In this document: positions 17,150-26,600 of the stretch, one piece after another | How the letters are laid out: each line of letters begins with the position of its first letter | How positions within the stretch are numbered: the stretch's first letter is position 1 | NCBI GenBank assembly: GCA_025057115.1 | Contig: JANWWZ010000002.1 | Span: 124,001 to 188,000 of the forward strand | DNA: 64,000 nucleotides | DNA from: Bernardetiaceae bacterium | GTDB lineage: Bacteria; Bacteroidota; Bacteroidia; Cytophagales; Thermoflexibacteraceae | Direction: 5' to 3' | Notes under the pieces: model-generated | Database searches by the model: none | What the model was told of the DNA's origin: nothing | The model's input: the letters and a program-made list of their open reading frames with translations, nothing else | Translations under genes and position numbers: made by a program

Positions 17150-18034
17150 CTAGCCGAACAAATAGACAATAGACGAGGCGCGATTGACCTGGTAATAACC
17201 CTGCAGAAAAGATATCAAACCTTGCACCATGGCATTAATCACTCCTAAACGCTTACCGCGATACTTTTCACTCAACAAGGCAACGTAAAAGGAATCAAAA
17301 GGCAAGGGTTGTTTGTGATACAATCTAAATCCTGCTGCGTTCATGAGCCTTTCTATGTGAGGAGGAGCAAAATGCCACAGATGCCGCGGCACGTCCCAGG
17401 CTGCCCAGTAGCGCCCATAATACCAAGCATCATAACTTTGCTGGTTGGGCAAGGCGATCACTGCTATTCCTCCTGGAGCAAGTAAACGCTTTAGCTCAGC
17501 AAGCGTATTCTCCAAATGGTGCAAATGCTCAAGCACGTGCCAAAAAGTAACGCAATGGTAGTGATGAGATGGCAAATGGACAATTTCGGCAGGAGACACT
17601 ACAGGCACGCCAAATTTTTCTCGGGCATAAGCTCGCGCTTGATCACTGACTTCAATACCTTGCACTTGCCAGCCTGCTTGCTGCATTGCATTGAGAAAAT
17701 AGCCCGTTCCGCAACCCCAGTCTAATAAGTTTCCCTTTTCCTTGCCAGTGGCTTGTATGACCAGTTTTCGTTTTGCACCAAGCATTACCTTGCGCACAAA
17801 GTGATAGGTTTTAAAGAACAGTCCTCTTTGTAGATCGCTATGGGAGATGTAATTTTCTGACTGGTAGTATTTTGGCATTTCTTCAGGGCTGGGGGGCTGC
17901 AAGGTAACCACCATTCCACAGCTACGACACTTGCCAAGTGCAAATAATTCACCACTTACAAGGTAGTCGCGGCAAGTATAAAAAGGGGCAAAATTTTCTC
18001 CTTCACAGTCAGGGCAAGGGTAGCGCAGCGACAT
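17150..18034 (-). CDS. Class I SAM-dependent methyltransferase with N-terminal zinc ribbon
   Basis: The N-terminus has two cysteine pairs (CPDC near residue 6 and CRSC near 37), typical of the zinc-binding head of this methyltransferase group. The SAM-binding motif follows (LLDWGCGTGYFL), then the VLEHLHHLENTL segment and a C-terminal part with GRYWAAWDVPRHLWHF. Relatives act on sugars or other small molecules in cell-surface or lipid biosynthesis, but the substrate here is unknown. The start MSLRYPCPDC is preferred over a start 33 nt upstream because the zinc ribbon begins at once. Confidence 0.87.
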   Translation of the reverse strand: MSLRYPCPDCEGENFAPFYTCRDYLVSGELFALGKCRSCGMVVTLQPPSPEEMPKYYQSENYISHSDLQRGLFFKTYHFVRKVMLGAKRKLVIQATGKEKGNLLDWGCGTGYFLNAMQQAGWQVQGIEVSDQARAYAREKFGVPVVSPAEIVHLPSHHYHCVTFWHVLEHLHHLENTLAELKRLLAPGGIAVIALPNQQSYDAWYYGRYWAAWDVPRHLWHFAPPHIERLMNAAGFRLYHKQPLPFDSFYVALLSEKYRGKRLGVINAMVQGLISFLQGYYQVNRASSIVYLFG

Positions 18035-18076
18035 AAATGCGTTAGTTAGTAGTCTTACTGCCTGCACTAAAATACT

Positions 18077-18562
18077 TCACTCAAAACTGCGATAGCTCAC
18101 CAAGGTGCCGCACTTTTGTTGCACCTGGTTCCAGTGCTCAATGTTGAGAACAACGTGAGCCAAGCTGCAAGTACTCATCACACCAATGTCGTAATTGCCA
18201 GTAAGCCACTGGGCAAGATAGCTCACCCCAGGATTGTGTCCTACTAACATTACTTTACTGTACTGGGGGCTTAGTTGGGCGATGAACTCCACCAATAAGC
18301 GCAGGGAAGAATTATACAGCCCATCATATAAGGACACCGATGCACTTAGAGCTAGCTGTTCTGCCAATAGTTCAGCGGTGCGGCGAGTCCTGACTGCTGG
18401 ACTGGCAATAATTAACTCAGGAAAAAGCCCTTCAGCAGCCAATTGTTTGCCCACGCGAACAGCTTTTGAAGCGCCTTGATGGGTAAGGTCGCGGTCAAAG
18501 TCATTGTCGTGCAAGTAAGGATCTTCCGCCTGCGCATGGCGTAGAATAAAAAGCGTTTTCAT
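18077..18562 (-). CDS. SixA-like phosphohistidine phosphatase
   Basis: This is a histidine phosphatase of 161 residues with the catalytic LRHAQAED at the N-terminus (His9 is the phospho-acceptor), Arg in SPAVRTRRTAELLAE, and the second histidine in VGHNPGV. E. coli SixA dephosphorylates phosphohistidine proteins of phosphotransfer chains; short members like this are generally assigned to that subfamily. Its ATG overlaps the stop of the upstream HAD gene (ATGA), so translation is coupled. A target among the histidine-kinase systems is possible but not shown. Confidence 0.85.
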   Translation of the reverse strand: MKTLFILRHAQAEDPYLHDNDFDRDLTHQGASKAVRVGKQLAAEGLFPELIIASPAVRTRRTAELLAEQLALSASVSLYDGLYNSSLRLLVEFIAQLSPQYSKVMLVGHNPGVSYLAQWLTGNYDIGVMSTCSLAHVVLNIEHWNQVQQKCGTLVSYRSFE

Positions 18563-19221
18563 ACCAAGTCAAGTTGTCTACAAAGAGCTTCGGGCTGCAA
18601 GTTAGTGAAATCTGCAATAGTGATTTGGGCTTCAGTCAGTTCCTCTGCACGGTGGGTAGTAAGGACGCCTACCACCTTGCAGCCTGCTGCTCGAGCAGCT
18701 CTTACTCCTGCTAAAGAATCTTCAAACACGATACACTGACTAGGTGGCAACCCTAGTGCAGCGGATGTCTTGAGATAAATTTCTGGGTGCGGTTTTCCCT
18801 TGCTTACATGACTTTGGTCCAATACAAGCTCAAAGAAATGGCTTAATCCTGTGTGTTGTAAAGTAAAATCTACATTCATGCGCGGAGCTGAAGTGGCTAC
18901 TGCACAGGGAAATTTTCTTTCAGTGAGCAACTGAAGAAACTGGAACAAACCAGGCACAGGACGTATGTAAGGGCGATAGAGCTGCTGGTAAAGAAGTTCT
19001 TTTTCAGTGCCGTAGTGCTCTATTTCTTCTTCGGAAAGTTCTTTGCCAAGAAGTTCAGGCAGCCATTCCTTGTTTGCTCTGCCATACACTTTGTGCAGTA
19101 GCACTTCTTGAGTGATTGAAATGCCTACCTGTTGGCAAAACTGCTCTAGAGCCATTTTGTGATAGGGATTGCTGTCCACTATCACTCCATCCATGTCAAA
19201 AATAAAACCGATGTGTTTCAT
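18559..19221 (-). CDS. HAD-superfamily phosphatase/phosphoglucomutase-like
   Basis: This is a HAD-IA hydrolase with motif I FDMDGVIVDSN (nucleophile Asp about residue 9), a helical cap, motif II TSAP, motif III lysine in KGKPHPEIY, and motif IV FEDSLAGVRAA. The family includes beta-phosphoglucomutase, phosphoglycolate phosphatase and sugar-phosphate phosphatases; the exact substrate cannot be read. The start MKHIGFIFD is used instead of one 15 nt upstream. It is coupled to the sixA-like gene by a 4-bp overlap. Confidence 0.88.
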   Translation of the reverse strand: MKHIGFIFDMDGVIVDSNPYHKMALEQFCQQVGISITQEVLLHKVYGRANKEWLPELLGKELSEEEIEHYGTEKELLYQQLYRPYIRPVPGLFQFLQLLTERKFPCAVATSAPRMNVDFTLQHTGLSHFFELVLDQSHVSKGKPHPEIYLKTSAALGLPPSQCIVFEDSLAGVRAARAAGCKVVGVLTTHRAEELTEAQITIADFTNLQPEALCRQLDLV

Positions 19222-19281
19222 AGCCCAACCAATCATGTACCACCAAAGCCAGAAGGGACTGAATCGGCTGTACGGTTTTAA

Positions 19282-20088
19282 TTAATCTTCTACAAGAGGA
19301 GGAATATCCGTGCCTTCTGGGACCTGTTCTATCAACCGTGCAATTTCTTCCTTGATTTCCTCTATGGTGTAACTGTCATCAAAAACAATAGGCGGTTTAA
19401 AGCGCACTGACAGAGTCACTCCTCGCTTTTTAATCTTCAATCCTTTTTTGTCGAAGGCTCGCCTAAAGCCATCGAGCACCACTGGGACTACAATAGGCTT
19501 AAAATCGCGAATGATATGGGCTGTGCCTTTGCGAACAGGTGCGTAGGGCTTCGTAGTACCTTGAGGGAAGTTAATTACCCAGCCATAACCCAATGCTTTT
19601 TTAATTTTTTCTGGAGCGCGGCGATCTGGTGGCCGCTGAATGTCTTGCCCCTTGCTTCGCCATGAACGACGCACTGTAATTGCACCCGTATAACTAAACA
19701 AGCGAGGCAAAAATCCGCTCTCCAACATGGTTTCCTCTGCTGCTACGTAAAAATTTCTCGCTCGCGGCATAAGGAAGTAAATCGGGAAGCGAATCGTGTT
19801 TTTCATGCGCCATTTGACACTGCAAAAAATGTGATACATGGCAATGACATCGGCGTAATAAGTCTGGTGATTAGAGATAAAGAGCACATTGCAGTCGGGC
19901 AGGTCCATTAGGTATTCTGTGCCTTCTATTTTGAGCTTGTTGATGATATTGAAACGAGGATAAGTAGTAAGGGCGAAAATGCTCATCAAGGCGCGCTTGA
20001 CAATGAGCCAATTGCCAAAGGGGTCGCGAGAAAAAAGCCCTATGCGTGGTAGCTTAACCTTTTGAAGGTTGGGAATGCGAAGCACCAT
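19282..20088 (-). CDS. PlsC-like lysophospholipid acyltransferase, atypical motifs
   Basis: This 268-residue protein resembles 1-acyl-glycerol-3-phosphate acyltransferases, which make phosphatidic acid at the inner membrane. The acyltransferase box reads SNHQTYYAD (His74 to Asp80), one residue longer than the usual HX4D. The second box reads NFPQGTT (residues 173-179) where FPEGTR is normal. I believe this variant recurs in Bacteroidota relatives. One hydrophobic segment lies near residues 28-45. It precedes the HAD-sixA-methyltransferase genes on the same strand. Confidence 0.78.
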   Translation of the reverse strand: MVLRIPNLQKVKLPRIGLFSRDPFGNWLIVKRALMSIFALTTYPRFNIINKLKIEGTEYLMDLPDCNVLFISNHQTYYADVIAMYHIFCSVKWRMKNTIRFPIYFLMPRARNFYVAAEETMLESGFLPRLFSYTGAITVRRSWRSKGQDIQRPPDRRAPEKIKKALGYGWVINFPQGTTKPYAPVRKGTAHIIRDFKPIVVPVVLDGFRRAFDKKGLKIKKRGVTLSVRFKPPIVFDDSYTIEEIKEEIARLIEQVPEGTDIPPLVED

Positions 20089-20218
20089 AGAGTTATTAGC
20101 ATTTTTAGCAATTCATATCTGCAAAATGGCAAAAAAAATAGGGCACTTCTAGCCAGCAAGTTGCCTTGAGTACAGTAGCGCTCATTAAAATGCAAACAGC
20201 GGTTGGATTGCTGGATCG

Positions 20219-21574
20219 TCATGCTTGTAAGCGTGCTTGTAGTTGAGCAGCGAGCTTTTCGTAGCCAGGCTTGCCCAGCAAAGCAAACATGTTATTTTTA
20301 TAGGCTTCTACCCCGGGCTGATCAAAAGGATTAACGCCCAAAATATAGCCACTAATGGCACAGGCTTTTTCAAAAAAGTAAAACAACTGCCCTAGACTAT
20401 ATTCGTTAATAGTTGGAATTTGGATGACTAAGTTAGGGACCCCGCCTGCTACGTGAGCCAGCAAAGTGCCTTTCTCTGCCATTTTATTGACTGTTTGCAT
20501 GTCTTTGCCTGCCAAGTAGTTGAGTTTGTCCAGGTCTTCTTCGTCCAAAGGAACGGGCAAAGCGCTACGGGTATGAGCAACGGAAATAACAGTTTCAAAC
20601 AGATTCCGTTCCCCTTCTTGAATGAGTTGCCCTAAGGAATGCAAATCCGTAGTAAAGCTAACTCCTACTGGAAAGATAGCCTTAAAGTCTTTGCCTTCGC
20701 TTTCTCCGAAGAGCTGTTTCCACCATTCTACCAAGTATTGCAAACGGGGATGATAAGTAACTAAAATTTCGATGCATTTGCCGCGTTTGTAAAGGGCATT
20801 GCGCACGGCTGCATACATAGAGATGGGATTGTCTTGAATTTGGGTAGAGCGGTAGGAAAGTTCTTCCATTTCTTTTGCCCCTGCCATTAATCGCCCAATG
20901 TCAAAGCCTGCCACGGCAATGGGTAACAAACCTACAGGAGTAAGGACAGAAAACCTTCCTCCTACATCAGGGGGAATGTCAAAAGTTTGATAGCCTTCCT
21001 GCTGAGCCATTTTGCGCAGAGCTCCTGAGGAAGGATCCGTAATAGCAACGATGCGTTGGCGTGCTTGGGCTTTTCCGTAGCGCTGTTCTAGATGTTGCTT
21101 GAGCAAGCGGAAAGCAATAGCTGGTTCAGTAGTAGTGCCAGATTTAGAAATGACGGCTACTGCATAGCTTTTATCTTGTAAAATATCCATCAAGTCAGCG
21201 TGATAATCTGCACAGATGTTCTGCCCCGCAAATAAAATAAGCGGTCCTTGCCGCCTTTCTTTGCTTAACATTGAGCTAAAGTGATGTGAGAGAGCTTCAA
21301 TGACTGCTTTGGCACCCATGTAAGAACCACCAATGCCTACTACGACGAAAATTTCAGCCATTTCCCGCAGGCGGCTGGCAGTGGTTTCTATTTCTCTCAG
21401 CAAGTCAGGACTTGTTTGGCTAGGCAGGTTCATCCATCCGAGAAACTGGTTGCCCTTGCCCGTGCGGTTGTGCAGGGCTTTGTAATGAGCATCAATTTCC
21501 TCTTGGTAGCGCGCAATGTCTTCATAGAGCAAAAACTCCAGTACTTGGCTGATATCTATTTTGAGACTTTCCAT
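20219..21574 (-). CDS. pgi: Glucose-6-phosphate isomerase
   Basis: This enzyme interconverts glucose-6-phosphate and fructose-6-phosphate in glycolysis and gluconeogenesis. Visible are the phosphate-binding VGIGGSYMGAKA, SKSGTTTEP, the sugar-isomerase signature around DVGGRFSVLTPVGLLP, the catalytic Glu region GESEGKDFKAIFP, and the C-terminal FDQPGVEAYKNNM with the catalytic Lys. The length of 451 residues fits the short bacterial form. The ATG at 21574 is chosen because a -7 box at 21599-21606 excludes the longer frame. Confidence 0.97.
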   Translation of the reverse strand: MESLKIDISQVLEFLLYEDIARYQEEIDAHYKALHNRTGKGNQFLGWMNLPSQTSPDLLREIETTASRLREMAEIFVVVGIGGSYMGAKAVIEALSHHFSSMLSKERRQGPLILFAGQNICADYHADLMDILQDKSYAVAVISKSGTTTEPAIAFRLLKQHLEQRYGKAQARQRIVAITDPSSGALRKMAQQEGYQTFDIPPDVGGRFSVLTPVGLLPIAVAGFDIGRLMAGAKEMEELSYRSTQIQDNPISMYAAVRNALYKRGKCIEILVTYHPRLQYLVEWWKQLFGESEGKDFKAIFPVGVSFTTDLHSLGQLIQEGERNLFETVISVAHTRSALPVPLDEEDLDKLNYLAGKDMQTVNKMAEKGTLLAHVAGGVPNLVIQIPTINEYSLGQLFYFFEKACAISGYILGVNPFDQPGVEAYKNNMFALLGKPGYEKLAAQLQARLQA

Positions 21575-21598
21575 GACGATCCAAACTGTGGCAATGGG

Positions 21599-21606
21599 CA
21601 AATATA
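21599..21606 (-). promoter_or_regulatory. Promoter -7 box for pgi
   Basis: TATATTTG on the minus strand, ending 24 nt before the ATG of pgi. It overlaps the longer possible reading frame and so fixes the start. Confidence 0.55.
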
Positions 21607-21682
21607 GAAGTTTAAGCTAAAGTTTGGAGTAAATGCACGCCCATTTTGCCAGTTCAAGGCAAAAGGTGCTAGGTTTGCTTGG

Positions 21683-22312
21683 TTACTTTGCAGGACTACA
21701 CCACTTATTTCCCTTAATGCGAAATCGCCAAGGCAGCAGGGCATCTTCTCCCGCATAGCTTACTCCTACGCGAGGACTTTTGATGATGTATTCAGGCGAA
21801 ACTGATTCAAAATCAATGATCCAAATAGCTGTTTTATCTGTCAGAGAAACTCCGTAGTGAGCGGTGGTGATGCCCATGGCTTTTGCCAGAGCGCCAGGTC
21901 CAGCTGTTAGGCGAAAGTCATCGAGGTTGGAAATGCCCCGGCGCTGCCTCATGGCAGGTAAGTTATACAATGGCTCTCCAGCGCGAATGAGCACCGCATC
22001 GGCATTGCCTTCTTGATTAGTTACAATATTAAAAAGCGAATGAATGCCATAGCATAAATAAACATAAGCCACCCCGCCTGCAGCAAACATAATTTCAGTC
22101 CGTTTAGTGCGGCGGTTCATATGCGCATGGCAGGCTTTATCCGTAGCTCCGCAGTAGGCTTCTGTTTCCACAATTTTAGCAGCACAAAGCTGACCCTCAA
22201 TATAAGTAACAAGCACTTTGCCTAGCAGTTCTTGGGCTATCTGCACCACATCACTGCGCTGGTAAAATTGGCAAGGCAAGGGAGCCGCCAAACGGAGAAA
22301 ATCTTCGCTCAT
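21683..22312 (-). CDS. DNA-3-methyladenine glycosylase (AAG/Mpg type)
   Basis: This is a base-excision repair enzyme that removes alkylated purines. The 209-residue protein has AQELLGKVLV, the catalytic/base-flipping region ETEAYCGATDKACHA, RTEIMFAAGGVAYVYLCYG (intercalating Tyr), and the late motif TAGPGALAKAMGI. All are characteristic of the mammalian-type AAG family rather than AlkA. A -7 box lies only 5 nt before the ATG, suggesting a leaderless transcript. It is divergent from the Ohr gene. Confidence 0.95.
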   Translation of the reverse strand: MSEDFLRLAAPLPCQFYQRSDVVQIAQELLGKVLVTYIEGQLCAAKIVETEAYCGATDKACHAHMNRRTKRTEIMFAAGGVAYVYLCYGIHSLFNIVTNQEGNADAVLIRAGEPLYNLPAMRQRRGISNLDDFRLTAGPGALAKAMGITTAHYGVSLTDKTAIWIIDFESVSPEYIIKSPRVGVSYAGEDALLPWRFRIKGNKWCSPAK

Positions 22313-22317
22313 GGTTG

Positions 22318-22325
22318 CAAAATTA
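22318..22325 (-). promoter_or_regulatory. Promoter -7 box touching the Mpg start
   Basis: TAATTTTG on the minus strand; only 5 nt separate its last base from the ATG at 22312. If transcription starts 4-6 nt after the box, as is usual, the mRNA begins at or next to the ATG. Confidence 0.5.
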
Positions 22326-22445
22326 CTACTGCATTATTGGATGGTTCCTTATCTCAGGCAACTTTAGCACTACGGCTGATTGAGATATCACTTTTGCAAA
22401 ACAGGCAATAAATTCACGGATATAGACTGTAAAATTTGTCAAGCT

Positions 22446-22880
22446 ATGAGCAAAAAAGTTCTCTATCGCACTAGCGTAACCAACGTGGGAGGGCGCAGTG
22501 GAAAAGTACAATCCGATGACGGCGCACTCAGTCTACAAGTACGCCAACCTACTTCCTTAGGTGGACCCGAAGGCAATTACACCAATCCAGAACAATTATT
22601 TGCCGCTGCTTATGCGGCGTGTTTTGGAGGTACTTTAGAAGCACTCGGCAAAGGTAAAAATCTTAGCCATGCTAGTGTCACTGTGGAAGTAGCCGTTTGC
22701 CACCAAGAAGGAAGCGGCTATGTGCTCTCAGTTACTATCTTTGCCCACTTGCCTGAATTAAGCCCAGAAGAGGCAAGCGCACTTGTTAAGCGGGCACATC
22801 AGGTATGCCCTTACTCTAAAGCTGTTCGAAACAATATTGAAGTGTTGTTATTTGCAAACCAAGTGCAAGTTGCATCTTAA
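22446..22880 (+). CDS. Organic hydroperoxide resistance protein (Ohr/OsmC family)
   Basis: This is a thiol peroxidase that reduces organic hydroperoxides, cytoplasmic and dimeric. The 144-residue protein carries both redox cysteines in family context: FAAAYAACFGGTLEAL (peroxidatic) and VCPYSKAVRNN (resolving). The spacing and NPEQL are Ohr-like rather than OsmC. The ATG giving MSKKVLYRTSV is chosen over a longer frame starting 66 nt upstream. No OhrR-type regulator lies next to it. A metallo-beta-lactamase-fold gene follows 11 nt later and is probably co-transcribed. Confidence 0.93.
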   Translation: MSKKVLYRTSVTNVGGRSGKVQSDDGALSLQVRQPTSLGGPEGNYTNPEQLFAAAYAACFGGTLEALGKGKNLSHASVTVEVAVCHQEGSGYVLSVTIFAHLPELSPEEASALVKRAHQVCPYSKAVRNNIEVLLFANQVQVAS

Positions 22881-22891
22881 ATTTTTACGAC

Positions 22892-23536
22892 ATGGCAATT
22901 AAAATACATCGGTTTACTTTCAACGAGTTTCAAGAAAACACTTACTTGCTCTCTGACCCACAAGGCAAAACAGTCATCATAGATCCAGGATGCTACCACA
23001 GGCGTGAAAAGGCTCTTTTACAGCAGTTCATTGCCGAACACGGACTGGAGGTTGTTCTGGTAGTGAATACTCACTGCCACATAGACCATGTACTGGGAAA
23101 TTACTTCATTCAAAAAACCTATCGCGTGGCTTTGCTCATTCCCGAAAAAGAACAAACCATGCTAGAAGCCGTTCCGCAGTATGCCCATTTATATGGTTTT
23201 GAAGGCTACGAGCCTACCGTTCCAGATGGTTTTTTAACAGAGAACGATACACTCCAGTTCGGTACGGCGCAAATGCAAATTCGCTTCGTGCCAGGACACT
23301 CTCCAGGACATCTGGTATTTTACAGCCCCTCTGAAGGATTTTGCATCGGCGGGGATGTGCTGTTTCTAAACAGCATCGGCAGAACAGACCTGCCTGGTGG
23401 CAATCACGAACAACTTTTGGAAAGCATTCGCACACAGCTTTACACTCTTCCCCCAGAAACAGTAGTCTATCCAGGTCACGGTCCTCAAACCACTATCGAC
23501 TATGAACGGCGAACTAATCCATTTTGCCGCCTGTGA
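22892..23536 (+). CDS. MBL-fold hydrolase (glyoxalase II-like, YcbL type)
   Basis: This is a metallo-beta-lactamase-fold hydrolase of 214 residues with the metal motif THCHIDHVLGN, the third histidine in VPGHSPGHLVF, the bridging Asp in CIGGDVLFLNSIGRTDLPGG, and the last His in YPGHGPQTT. It lacks the C-terminal glutathione-binding domain of true glyoxalase II, as YcbL-type proteins do. A thioester or related substrate is likely. Its pairing with Ohr suggests a role in detoxification, which is inference. Confidence 0.88.
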   Translation: MAIKIHRFTFNEFQENTYLLSDPQGKTVIIDPGCYHRREKALLQQFIAEHGLEVVLVVNTHCHIDHVLGNYFIQKTYRVALLIPEKEQTMLEAVPQYAHLYGFEGYEPTVPDGFLTENDTLQFGTAQMQIRFVPGHSPGHLVFYSPSEGFCIGGDVLFLNSIGRTDLPGGNHEQLLESIRTQLYTLPPETVVYPGHGPQTTIDYERRTNPFCRL

Positions 23537-23616
23537 TTGCGAGAAAGGCTGAAAAAATGATATTTTTTGCCAAATTTTTCCTAATTTACAGAGTCTTTTG
23601 ACCCACCCCCAGTCAT

Positions 23617-26600
23617 ATGACGGATGCCACACCAGATAAAAATAGCCGCCCATTACTTGAAGAAATTGAGCAATTAAAAAATCAACTCAAGGAGTTAGAA
23701 AGTAAACTACAAAGCCAACTTCCCCAGCAAGAAGATCTCTTCCGAGAACAAATTGCTCAATTGCACGGGGCTGTAACAGACCTTGAAAATCTTAGCAAGG
23801 CTAAAGAAACTTTTGGCAACCTCCAATTGCTCAACCGCGAAAAAAAAGAAGTAACAGATAAAGGCGTCCAGCTACCCCAAATGAGTTTTGAACTTGTGCA
23901 GGAAAACAGTGAAAACGGTCATGGCACCCATGCACATCAACAAAATTCCTTTTCTTCCAGTGCTTTACCTGCTCAAGGAGAACTCTATCAAGCAATTTTT
24001 GAGAACCATCCTCAGCCCATTGTATTGCTGGAAAACAGCGGAAGAATCTTGTCCATCAACAGGGCGGCAATGCAACTGCTGCAAAAAAAATCATCAAAAG
24101 AAATTGTTGGAGAACTGCTTGGCGAAATTTTACCCCTTAGCGTTTCAGGAAAGGAACAACTTCAAAAATGCATTCAACAAAACAAAAAAACGGTTTACCA
24201 GTGCAGTGAAAAAAATAGCAGCGGAGAGCCTTTTCAACTTTCTCAAATCGGAATTGAGCCAATTGAGTTGCCTGGCAAAACCGTGTTAGTGGCTTACCTA
24301 TATGAAGCCCCTAAACAAGAAAAATCCACGATAGATAATGAATTAAAAATTATCAAAGAAGTCGCCAGGTCAGTAGCGGGCATGCACCGCATTGATGAAA
24401 TTTTAATCAACACTATTGCCCGACTCTACGAAAAAAATTACATATTAGGAGGCGGATTTTACCAAGTAAGCAAAGATTGGCACTATGCCTTATTGCGCTT
24501 TCATTTCAACATCCACAACCAGCTTTTGCATCTGCTTCGCGAAATTCCAACCGAGCACTTTGCTGCTGTTTTTCAAGAACGCCAATGGATAGAGTTGCCT
24601 CCTAACACCTTACTATCCACTCAGCACGATCACCTCCTACTTGTTCCTATTGTTGTAGAAAACAAAGTTGCTTACGCATTTCTCTTTGTTCTTGCCCCTT
24701 CTAGCCAGCAAGCCAGCTTGCTGCTCAACCTGCTAGGAACAGAAATAAGCTACTTCGTTACTCACAGACAACTTGCCAGTAGGCTAATCCAAAGCGAAAA
24801 CCGCTTTCGCATTCTTGCAGATAATTCGCCTTTATTGCTGCGGATTTGTGATGCCGAAGGTCATTTTACTTTTTTCAATCAACGATGGTATAAGTTAGTG
24901 GGAATAGATAGACACCAATCCTTGCCCTGGCTGGAATACCTTCACCCTGAGGATCGCATGGAAATAGCAGCCACATTTGAGAAAAAACTCGCCTCTAAAA
25001 ATAGTTTTGAGATTACATACCGAGTGCGCAAGTTCAACGGCGAATATCGATGGCTGTTAGAAAACGCCATTCCTTACTTTGGCAGTCACAACGAATTCAA
25101 AGGGTTGGTATTGTATGCAAGCGATATTACCGATGGCAAAGCTTACGAACAAGAAATTGTTCGAGCTCAAGTGCCCAAGTATTCCCGCCAAAGTTTACAA
25201 AATACCCTGCAAACGGTTGAGTTATTAGCCCTTACTGTAGAAGCTGACGGCACTATCTCCTATTCCAACGATTTTTTGCTCAAAACTACGGGCTGGCATG
25301 CCGAAGAGCTCCTCGGCAAGGCATTGTCCGAAGTTCTTGTCCTACACCATCACGACTACGCCCATTTGCCATTTCACCAACAGCTATTGAGTTCCTTCTG
25401 TGGGCAACTGCGCTGCGCTAATGGAGCACATCTGCACATCCGATTCCATACTATTACATGGAACGATGCCCAAGGACAAGCCATTGCTGTCACTTTGATA
25501 GGAGAAGACATATCCGAAACCCTTCGAGCCCAACAAGCCCTTGAGCAAAGCAATGCCCTGCTGAAAGACTTGTTTGACAATGCTACTGATTTGATTCAAA
25601 TCACTGATGCGGAAGGCAATTTCGTGTTTGTCAATAAATCTTGGTGCAATCTTCTTGAGTATAGGCCAGAAGAGATTCGCTTATTGCACCTGTATCAAGT
25701 AGTTTATCCCGAGGACAGAGCTTTGATGAATCACCTGCTCTACCGGGCTATTGCCGAAGGTTCGGTAAATAATGTTGAAATATGTTTCATCAGCCGCAGT
25801 GGTCGAAAAATTCACCTGCGGGGTAGCATTAGTTATGGCCATAGTTTTGAAGAAGGCAAGCCACCCGTTTATCGGGCTGTCTTTCAAGACATTACCGAAC
25901 AGATGCGAGCAGAAAAAGCCCAAATGCTCTATCACAACCTTTCTCGGCTCACCATCAACAGCCCCAACCTGGAAACGCTGTACCACAATTTTTACACTGA
26001 ACTCAAAAAGGCTATTGAAGTAGAAGGCTTTCTCATTGCCCTGCGAAATGAAAAAGATCAAAGTATATATTTTCCTTATTACATCAATTCGCCTTATGCG
26101 CCTGATGAGGGCATTCAAGGACGTGCCTTTGCCGAGTATGCCTTTGCTTTCGAACGCACTATGATTTTTCACCAAGACATGCTCCGGCGCATTATCCAGA
26201 CAAACGACCTGCCAGCAGAAGAACCCCTGCCCCAAACATGGATAGGCATTCCCCTAAAAATCGACCAAAAAGTAATAGGCATTATTGTACTGCAATCCTA
26301 CAAAGAGCGCAAAACCTACCACAAACGCGACCTAGACTTGCTCAACTTCATTTCAGGACAGCTGGCTACTGCCATTCAACGAGTGCAAAATCAAGAAAAA
26401 ATTAATGAACAAAACTCCCGCTTACAAGCCATCTTTGAAAGCGGTCAGCATTTGATGTGGTCAGTAAACAAGGATTTAATCCTAACTCGTTTTAATGGCA
26501 ATTATGCCAACACAATGCGCCTGCTGTACAACATCAACATTACTGCTGGCATGTCCCTTGCCGAACTCTACCGACAAAATGACCCTGAGCAAGTTTACTT

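Noticed and set aside
25681-26235. 184-codon frame antisense to the hybrid kinase
   Set aside because: Shadow of a certain coding sequence without its own signals.
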